DNA from: an uncultured Bacilli bacterium
GTDB taxonomy: Bacteria; Bacillota_I; Bacilli_A; RF39; UBA660
Direction: 5' to 3'
DNA: 12,352 nucleotides
Assembly (NCBI GenBank): GCA_947630935.1
Contig: CANRJL010000020.1
Location: forward strand, 1 to 12,352
The position numbers and the translations under genes are program-made. This document shows, one piece after another, positions 7,646 to 12,352 of this stretch. The stretch's first letter is position 1, and every line of letters starts with the position of its first letter. The notes under the pieces were generated by a model. It did not search any database. It was not told the DNA's origin and saw only the letters and a program-made list of their open reading frames with translations.

Positions 7646-7653
7646 TGAGTCAA
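7622..7653 (-). promoter_or_regulatory. Promoter with a G10 run in its spacer, probably phase-variable
   Basis: On the minus strand TTGACT (7653-7648, 5 of 6 consensus) and a perfect TATAAT (7627-7622) are 20 nt apart. The spacer is CA, ten G, then TATTATGT. With seven G it would be the optimal 17 nt. Runs of one base in promoter spacers are a known means of on/off switching by slipped-strand replication, as with poly-C in Bordetella fim and Neisseria opc promoters. In the sequenced state (20 nt) the promoter is predicted weak or off. Confidence 0.78.
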
Positions 7654-7668
7654 TAGGGAACGCCTAAA

Positions 7669-7694
7669 AATTTTGAAAAATTATATGCAAAATT
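7669..7694 (-). terminator. Weak hairpin at the end of eno
   Basis: On the minus strand AATTTTG (7694-7688) can pair with CAAAATT (7675-7669) around a 12-nt loop, followed by only three further T and then AGG. It overlaps the eno stop codon. It is a poor terminator by itself, so some transcription from eno may continue towards the pseudogene. Confidence 0.35.
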
Positions 7695-8940
7695 ATTTAT
7701 TTCCTTTTCTCTTTAATAACTGTTCTTCTATTTCCATCAAACGATTATACTTACAAATTCTTTCTCCTCGAGCCATAGAACCTGTTTTAATAAATGGAAT
7801 ATTTAACCCAACCGCAAAATCAGCAATAAAAGTATCAAGAGTTTCTCCACTTCGATGTGAAATAATAGTTTTATAATTATTTCTTTTAGCCAACAAAACA
7901 GTTCTAGTCATTTCAGTAATTGTCCCAATTTGATTTGCTTTAATTAAAATAGCATTTCCAGAATTTTCTTTAATAGCTTTCATTAAATATTTCACATTTG
8001 TAACAAAAGTATCATCCCCAACAAGCATTACTTTATTGCCCATAATTTCTGTCAATTTTGCTAATGATTCAAAATCATTTTCCTCAAAAGGGTCTTCTAT
8101 ACTTAAAATAGGATATTCATCAATTAAAACCTTATAATATTCTAATAATTCCTCTTTTGTAAATTCTTTACGATCAATCGTATATTTTTGAGTTTGAGAA
8201 TTATACAAATTAGAAGAAGCAACATCTAAAGCTAAATAAACATCTTTTCCAGGAATATACCCGCTTTTTTTAATTGCCTTAACAATAAAATCTAAAGCTA
8301 AACTATTATAAGCTAAATTAGGAGCAAAACCTCCTTCATCACCTACATTAGTATCTAAACCCTGTTCTTGCAATAATTCTTTTAAAGAATGAAAAATTTC
8401 TGAAGCTACTCGTATTTTTTCATGCATTGTAGCTATAACAGGAACAATCATAAATTCTTGAATATCTAAATTATTACCAGCATGAAGTCCTCCATTTAAT
8501 ATATTAATAAAAGGTATTGGCAATGTAACCTTGCCATTTGAAATATACTCATATAATTCCATATGCTCACTTAAAGCTAAGGCTTTAATAATACACAAAG
8601 AAACTGCCAAAATAGCATTTGCACCTAATCTTCCTTTATTTTCCGTACCATCTAATTGTATTAACAATTCATCAATCTTCAATTGATTTAATTCTTTTCC
8701 TAAAATAGCATCTCGTATAACTGTATTAATATTTGTCACTGCATTTAATACGCCTAAACCATGATATCGGCTTTGATCATTATCTCGTAATTCAACAGCT
8801 TCTCTAGAACCAGTAGACGCCCCAGAAGGAACAGAAGCAATAGCAACAACACCATTTGAACATTTCATTTTAGCTTCAACTGTAGGATTCCCCCTTGAAT
8901 CTAAAATTTCTCTTGCATAAATATCCGTAATTTGTACCAT
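7693..8940 (-). CDS. eno: Enolase (phosphopyruvate hydratase)
   Basis: Enolase converts 2-phosphoglycerate to phosphoenolpyruvate in glycolysis. At 415 aa it is slightly shorter than the usual 430. Key segments are present: SGASTGSREAVELRD (39-53), NGGLHAGNNLDIQEFM (149-164), GDEGGFAPN (200-208, E202), metal ligands D239, E282 (SIEDPFEEND) and D309 (VGDD), catalytic K334 in LIKANQIGT, SHRSGET (361-367) and K385 in IKTGS. The catalytic set is complete, so it should be active. Small departures from the common sequence include YHGLGV where YLGKGV is usual. AAGGTG lies a few bases before the ATG, and a promoter is visible at 8964-8993 after the terminator of the preceding gene. In related genomes secG follows closely; here a surface-protein cassette intervenes. 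Confidence 0.97.
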   Translation of the reverse strand: MVQITDIYAREILDSRGNPTVEAKMKCSNGVVAIASVPSGASTGSREAVELRDNDQSRYHGLGVLNAVTNINTVIRDAILGKELNQLKIDELLIQLDGTENKGRLGANAILAVSLCIIKALALSEHMELYEYISNGKVTLPIPFINILNGGLHAGNNLDIQEFMIVPVIATMHEKIRVASEIFHSLKELLQEQGLDTNVGDEGGFAPNLAYNSLALDFIVKAIKKSGYIPGKDVYLALDVASSNLYNSQTQKYTIDRKEFTKEELLEYYKVLIDEYPILSIEDPFEENDFESLAKLTEIMGNKVMLVGDDTFVTNVKYLMKAIKENSGNAILIKANQIGTITEMTRTVLLAKRNNYKTIISHRSGETLDTFIADFAVGLNIPFIKTGSMARGERICKYNRLMEIEEQLLKRKGNK

Positions 8941-8963
8941 GATACACCTTCTTACACATTATT

Positions 8964-8993
8964 AGTATAAAACAAAATAATTCATTCATTCAA
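8964..8993 (-). promoter_or_regulatory. Sigma-A-type promoter of eno
   Basis: On the minus strand TTGAAT (8993-8988) and TATACT (8969-8964, 5 of 6) are 18 nt apart, about 24 nt before the start codon and directly after the terminator of the HdeD-like gene. Confidence 0.62.
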
Positions 8994-8994
8994 C

Positions 8995-9022
8995 AAAAAA
9001 AGAAAGCAATAACACTTTCTTT
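8995..9022 (-). terminator. Intrinsic terminator after the HdeD-like gene
   Basis: AAAGAAAG and CTTTCTTT form a perfect 8-bp stem (8999-9006 with 9015-9022) around an 8-nt loop. On the minus strand seven T run through and past the stem end. It starts one base after the TAG stop of the HdeD-like gene. Confidence 0.8.
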
Positions 9023-9023
9023 A

Positions 9024-9653
9024 CTAACTTTCAAAAAAATCACTAGATTGATTTTTATAAAAGAAGAAATTAGTTTCATTCAAAACACCAAATAAAATTA
9101 AAAATGAACCTAATACTTCCATATCACTTAAATTTTTAAAGGGTTGAATAAGAACTATAATAGCCATAAATAATGCTAAGAAAACATTTAATGCTTCAAA
9201 ATGCCAATTTCGAAAATAAAAAAGCTTAAGTCTAATTGTAAAGTCAATTTTTACAATAGCCTGATAACATAACCATAAACCAAATAACATTAAAGAAGAT
9301 ACTTTAAACAAAGCTAAAATGCCAAGAAGCACACTAATAATTCCATAAATTATACTTAATTTAAAATAAAAAATTTCTTCTTTTTTAAAAAAAGCTAAAA
9401 TCTTAATACAACCTTCAACAAGAAAAATCACACTTAGCAAAATTCGAATAAAATTATCACTAAAAACATTCATATAAATACAAATACCTAATAAAATAAC
9501 GCCTAAAATCAAAATCATATCAGCATTAAGATATTTAAAAAATAATTTTTCGGTATCCGATAAAGTTCGTTCACTATCTTTAATAGGAAGAAAGAAAAAT
9601 CTACGTTTATTTGACCTTTTCTTTGAACGATTTTTACTAGAGTTATTATACAT
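9024..9653 (-). CDS. Six-helix membrane protein, HdeD/DUF308-like
   Basis: The 209 residues start with a strongly basic cytosolic region (about 1-40, rich in Lys, Arg and Ser) followed by six predicted membrane helices (about 45-62, 67-88, 95-116, 119-137, 153-170 and 177-198). Short paired helices with Gly-containing turns such as ILGVILLGI, IISVLLGILALF and LGSFLILFGV resemble the HdeD/DUF308 family, whose members have no settled biochemical role in Firmicutes. The match rests on topology and pattern only. AGGAG lies 8 nt before the ATG. An extended -10 box (TGTTATAAT) lies at 9673-9681. It is transcribed away from the FemAB-like gene and ends in its own terminator, so it is probably monocistronic. 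Confidence 0.7.
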   Translation of the reverse strand: MYNNSSKNRSKKRSNKRRFFFLPIKDSERTLSDTEKLFFKYLNADMILILGVILLGICIYMNVFSDNFIRILLSVIFLVEGCIKILAFFKKEEIFYFKLSIIYGIISVLLGILALFKVSSLMLFGLWLCYQAIVKIDFTIRLKLFYFRNWHFEALNVFLALFMAIIVLIQPFKNLSDMEVLGSFLILFGVLNETNFFFYKNQSSDFFES

Positions 9654-9672
9654 AAAATCATCTCCTAACTAA

Positions 9673-9681
9673 ATTATAACA
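9673..9681 (-). promoter_or_regulatory. Extended -10 promoter of the HdeD-like gene
   Basis: On the minus strand TGTTATAAT is a perfect extended -10 (TG, one base, TATAAT). The hexamer 17 nt upstream (ACGTCA, 9701-9696) is a poor -35, as is usual for extended -10 promoters. It lies back to back with, and would overlap, the divergent promoter at 9688-9716. Confidence 0.55.
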
Positions 9682-9687
9682 CATAAA

Positions 9688-9716
9688 TTGACAAATGACG
9701 TATTTTATTGTAGAAT
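9688..9716 (+). promoter_or_regulatory. Sigma-A promoter of the FemAB-like gene
   Basis: A perfect TTGACA (9688-9693) and TAGAAT (9711-9716, 5 of 6) are exactly 17 nt apart. This is the strongest ordinary promoter in the window. Transcription would start near 9723, about 25 nt before the ATG at 9748, which rules out the upstream start at 9688. Confidence 0.85.
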
Positions 9717-9747
9717 AACTAGACGAATTAGAAAAGGGGGAAACTTT

Positions 9748-10998
9748 ATGAAAATAAAAGATATTTCCTTAACAGATTTTAACAATTTTATAGAAAATCA
9801 GCCTTTAAAAAGCCACTATCAAACAATAAATTATGCCCTTTTAATGAGTGAACAAGGATATGAGCATGATTTCATTGGCTTAGTGGATGAATATAACAAA
9901 ATTCATGCTGTTTCACTCATATTAATCAAAAAAATTAAAGGTAGAATTAAATATGGCTATGCTCCAAAAGGGTTTATTATTGACTACTTTGACTATGATT
10001 TACTAGTAAATTTTACACAGGCCATTAAAGATTACTACAAGAAAAAAAATGTATGTTTTATAAAAATCAATCCTGAAATTGCCATTAATGAAATAAACCC
10101 TAAACTGCAAAAAAAGGAAAAGACTAGTAATGAAGAAATTATTACTAATTTAAAAAATGCCGGATATATAAAACTAAAAGACAATTTATATTTTGAATCA
10201 ATTTTCCCAAGATTTAATGCTATTATTCCTTTAAAAAATTTTACTTTTTCTAAAATAAGTAAAAACACTCGAAATAAAATTAAACGAGCTATTAATAAAG
10301 GTTTAAATATGGAACTATCCAAAAGAAGTGGAATGAATATTTTACAACAATTTATCAAAAAGAAAAGAGATTGTAATGAATTTTATTATAAAGATTACTA
10401 CAATGCTTTTCATCATAATGATATGGTTGATTTATTTTTAATATCAATTGACCCAGAATCATATTTAATCAATGCTCGCAAATTATACGAAAGCGAAATG
10501 GAAAAAAATAATTTTTATAATCAACAACTCATAAAAAACAACAATAATAAAAATATAAATAAAAAAATGATGTCAGACAAAAAACTTCTAGCATACAAAA
10601 ATGATGTTACAATTGCTACCCAATTAAATAAAAGACAAGAAAAAATATATATAGCAGGAGCATTAGTAATTCGCTATTTTAATCGTGTTCATATTCTAAT
10701 TAGTGGTTATGATAAAAAATATAAATCTTTTGATCCAAATTATTACTTACATTATGCAATTATAGAATACTATAAAAATGAATTTGATTATCTTGATTTA
10801 AACGGTTTAACCGGAGATTTTGAGAAAAAAAATCCATATTATGGACTTAATCAATTTAAATTAGGCTTTAACCCTAAAATTTATGAATTTATAGGAGAAT
10901 TTGATTTACCAATTAAAATGAACTTATACAAAAAATTAAGATCTAGTGGTCAACTAGCTAAAATCTTTAATAAAAGTAATTTAAAAAAAGTAAATTAA
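9748..10998 (+). CDS. FemAB-family peptidoglycan cross-bridge aminoacyltransferase
   Basis: These enzymes add amino acids from aminoacyl-tRNA to the lysine side chain of lipid II, building the interpeptide bridge on the inner membrane face. The ATG at 9748 is chosen because AAAAGGGGG precedes it by 7 nt and the promoter at 9688-9716 would otherwise lie in the coding region; the frame stays open further up. The resulting 416 aa is typical for the family. Two GNAT-like halves are seen, with SKNTRNKIKRAINKGL (171-186) as the basic motif closing the first. A charged, probably coiled-coil arm follows (about 236-285). In the second half are YIAGALVIRYFNRVHILISGYDKKYKSFDPNYYLHYAII (301-339) and DLNGLTGDF (350-358) with YYGLNQFKLGFNP (364-376). 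Which residue it adds cannot be told. The arm contains an Asn/Lys-rich stretch (about 261-275). Confidence 0.88.
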   Translation: MKIKDISLTDFNNFIENQPLKSHYQTINYALLMSEQGYEHDFIGLVDEYNKIHAVSLILIKKIKGRIKYGYAPKGFIIDYFDYDLLVNFTQAIKDYYKKKNVCFIKINPEIAINEINPKLQKKEKTSNEEIITNLKNAGYIKLKDNLYFESIFPRFNAIIPLKNFTFSKISKNTRNKIKRAINKGLNMELSKRSGMNILQQFIKKKRDCNEFYYKDYYNAFHHNDMVDLFLISIDPESYLINARKLYESEMEKNNFYNQQLIKNNNNKNINKKMMSDKKLLAYKNDVTIATQLNKRQEKIYIAGALVIRYFNRVHILISGYDKKYKSFDPNYYLHYAIIEYYKNEFDYLDLNGLTGDFEKKNPYYGLNQFKLGFNPKIYEFIGEFDLPIKMNLYKKLRSSGQLAKIFNKSNLKKVN

Positions 10999-11009
10999 TT
11001 CTTTTTTTT
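10983..11009. terminator. Bidirectional A/T hairpin between convergent genes
   Basis: AAAAAAAG (10983-10990) and CTTTTTTT (11001-11008) can pair around a 10-nt loop and give a T run on either strand. It spans the stop codon of the FemAB-like gene and lies just past the stop of the convergent surface gene, so it may serve both. The stem has only one G-C pair. Confidence 0.5.
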
Positions 11010-11013
11010 ATTG

Positions 11014-12297
11014 TTATAAACTTAAGATATATGGTGAACTAGTAGTACCTTTCCCATCAGTTATTTTGACGGATGATTTTAGATAGACAACTGGGAGAAT
11101 TGCACGCGCATAATTGACAATAAGGGTGTTGACAGCACCACCAGAGCCGATACGGAATGCATAGTTTGAGTTTGAAGAATAAGTTTCACTTGGTTTTAAC
11201 CAATTATTATTTACACAATCTGTTCTATAATTGCTATTATTCCATTTGTTTAAGGCTTCTTTAAAACAACTTTCTCTTCCGGTCGTTCCTCCATGAGTTG
11301 CATAGCCATAATCACTTGGATACATTATACCTATTCCTTTATGATAAGTTTCATCGTTCACATTTGTCCATACATTAAGATATGTACTTATTCCTCGTTC
11401 TCTTTCATAAAACATTCCAACTGTTACATCATCATAACTAATACTCCCACCAATATTCCAAATTACTTCACTATCTACCATATTTCTGGCTGTAGCATCT
11501 AAGCCTTTTGGATAAGTAGTATCATTTCCACTAAAATCACAAGTACTTTGACTTGGAGTATAGCATGTCCCTGTTCCACTATTATAATATATTCCATTTA
11601 ACATATCTTTTAATTTTGACGTTGTCCAATTATTAATATAATCAGAATCTTTATCCCAAGCATAGTCGCCGAAATCTTTTTGACCACTTATTCCATCTTT
11701 TCTAATTATTTTGACTCTTTGCTTTACTCCACTAGCCGTTTCAACATTGACTAAACCGATTATTCGCCATAATTCATTATTAAAGCGTACATAATTATTG
11801 GGATTTTTTCCAGCATATCGATATTCTGTTTTATTCCAGCTACTACTTAATTCACTTAAACTATTATGTTCAACCGCATATAAACCATCTGTTCCTGCTT
11901 GCGCTAATGATATATCTCTATCTAAATGGATTTTTTTAGCAAAATACAAAGTGCATCTAGTTTTGGCTTTTGTTAAATTTAATACTATTGGTGACCACTT
12001 TTCTTCATCCCACTCAATTGTTGTATTATTATCACATTCGGCTTTATCAAAATCTAAATTTTCATTATTTCCCTTTTTAGGCATTTCTTCCAACCATGTA
12101 CTTCCACTATAAAATGCAAAATAGACATCACTATGACCATAGTAATTTACTTTACCGTTTACAAATTCAAAACTCTTATTTACTTGATACAATGAGAATG
12201 TTTTTCCTAACAAATAAGAGGTAACTATACTTATAACAATGAATGTGCCTATAATTATTATTTTATATTTATTTTTTTCCAATCTTTTTAGTTTCAT
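11014..12297 (-). CDS. Surface-anchored paralogous protein, intact copy
   Basis: Unknown function; probably displayed on the cell surface. The 427 aa begin with a basic stretch and one membrane segment (about 12-33), either anchor or signal peptide, followed by KTFSLYQVNKSFEF, which recalls SipW-type signals. Next come a small domain with C88 and C115 (ECDNN, KAKTRCTLYF) and a larger domain starting at YRYAGKNPNNYVRFNNELWRII (159-180), with paired cysteines at 245/253 and 344/361. The protein ends in PVVYLKSSVKITDG and a short tail. The WRII, MYPSDYGYA and PVVYLK pattern recalls multi-copy paralogous families of gut Firmicutes, possibly with a C-type-lectin-like fold; this is inference. Residues 381-401 differ strongly from the broken paralogue and use GC-rich codons. 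The ribosome binding site is weak (AGAGAA). Expression is probably controlled by the poly-G promoter at the window end. Confidence 0.8.
   Translation of the reverse strand: MKLKRLEKNKYKIIIIGTFIVISIVTSYLLGKTFSLYQVNKSFEFVNGKVNYYGHSDVYFAFYSGSTWLEEMPKKGNNENLDFDKAECDNNTTIEWDEEKWSPIVLNLTKAKTRCTLYFAKKIHLDRDISLAQAGTDGLYAVEHNSLSELSSSWNKTEYRYAGKNPNNYVRFNNELWRIIGLVNVETASGVKQRVKIIRKDGISGQKDFGDYAWDKDSDYINNWTTSKLKDMLNGIYYNSGTGTCYTPSQSTCDFSGNDTTYPKGLDATARNMVDSEVIWNIGGSISYDDVTVGMFYERERGISTYLNVWTNVNDETYHKGIGIMYPSDYGYATHGGTTGRESCFKEALNKWNNSNYRTDCVNNNWLKPSETYSSNSNYAFRIGSGGAVNTLIVNYARAILPVVYLKSSVKITDGKGTTSSPYILSL
11017..11090 (-). repeat. Conserved 3' end of the surface-gene family, copy 2
   Basis: This is the counterpart of 6284-6357, coding for the VVYLKSSVKIT tail. 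Similarity falls away abruptly further into the gene (above about 11095), where the variable patch begins. Confidence 0.65.
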
Positions 12298-12308
12298 TTG
12301 TTATTCTC

Positions 12309-12329
12309 TTTTCTATTATTTATAGAAAA
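12309..12329. promoter_or_regulatory. Operator-like inverted repeat, copy 2
   Basis: TTTTCTAT (12309-12316) and ATAGAAAA (12322-12329) repeat the perfect 8-bp dyad of 7600-7620. The arms are identical and only the 5-nt centre differs (TATTT against CTTTT). It again starts one base after the -10 box. Confidence 0.5.
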
Positions 12330-12330
12330 A

Positions 12331-12352
12331 ATTATAACATAATACCCCCCCC
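12331..12352 (-). promoter_or_regulatory. Partial promoter: -10 box and start of a poly-G run
   Basis: On the minus strand TATAAT (12336-12331) is preceded by TATTATGT and at least eight G (12352-12345), exactly as at 7622-7645. The -35 region lies beyond the window. By homology this should be the same variable-spacer promoter. Confidence 0.65.

Larger units (their letters stand above)
12070..12352 (-). repeat. Conserved 5' module of the surface-gene family, copy 2
   Basis: This is the counterpart of 7349-7645: start of the coding region, leader, dyad, -10 box and poly-G run in the same order and spacing. It is cut off by the window end inside the G run. Confidence 0.85.

Noticed and set aside
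7630..7653. Alternative -10 TATTAT directly beside the G run
   Set aside because: It would be only 12 nt from the -35 TTGACT; TATAAT at 7622-7627 is a perfect box and reaches 17 nt with a modest change in run length.
9688..9747. Upstream ATG giving the FemAB-like protein 20 more residues
   Set aside because: The segment contains the consensus promoter and lacks a ribosome binding site, while AAAAGGGGG precedes the ATG at 9748 and the shorter protein has normal family length.
10035..10358. Minus-strand open frame within the FemAB-like gene
   Set aside because: It is antisense to a well-supported gene, and its Leu/Ile/Phe-rich composition is the mirror of Lys/Asn/Glu-rich codons.
11293..12112. 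Two plus-strand open frames opposite the intact surface gene
   Set aside because: They are antisense to a full-length gene conserved with its paralogue, with low-complexity translations and no start signals.

Overview
The window is AT-rich, low-GC Firmicutes-type DNA (Bacilli or a Mollicutes-like gut lineage such as the RF39/CAG groups). This is inferred from codon bias, gene order and protein character. The standard genetic code fits: genes end in TAA or TAG and tryptophan is TGG. No taxon can be fixed from the sequence alone.

Most of it is a conserved housekeeping block on the minus strand, transcribed from high to low coordinates. The order is an HdeD-like membrane protein (9653-9024), enolase (8940-7693), secG (6217-5999), RNase R (about 5927-3813), smpB (3838-3398), the c-di-AMP cyclase cdaA (3269-2445) and its regulator cdaR (2461-1085). 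A separate TasA/SipW-type secreted protein follows (950-303). Eno, secG, rnr and smpB are a familiar Firmicutes neighbourhood. Here the set is split by an extra gene between eno and secG. rnr-smpB and cdaA-cdaR overlap and are probably co-translated. Intrinsic terminators follow smpB, cdaR, the TasA-like gene and the HdeD-like gene. A FemAB-type peptidoglycan cross-bridge enzyme (9748-10998) is transcribed divergently on the plus strand.

The accessory content is two paralogous surface-protein cassettes on the minus strand. One is intact (12297-11014). The other lies between eno and secG and is broken by one in-frame TAA (7588-6281). Both share an almost identical promoter-leader module: a poly-G run (10 G in one, at least 8 in the other, cut off by the window end), a -10 TATAAT, and an inverted repeat over the expected transcription start. 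In the complete copy the G run lies inside the spacer of a good sigma-A-type promoter (TTGACT, 20 nt, TATAAT). Gain or loss of G residues would move the spacer towards or away from 17 nt, so this looks like a slipped-strand phase-variable promoter driving a family of anchored surface proteins.

The C-terminal parts of the two surface proteins diverge sharply just before a conserved PVVYLKSSVKI tail. In the intact copy this patch is coded by unusually GC-rich codons ending in C or T, which suggests a diversified binding face. No reverse transcriptase, template repeat, recombinase, CRISPR array, tRNA or rRNA was seen.
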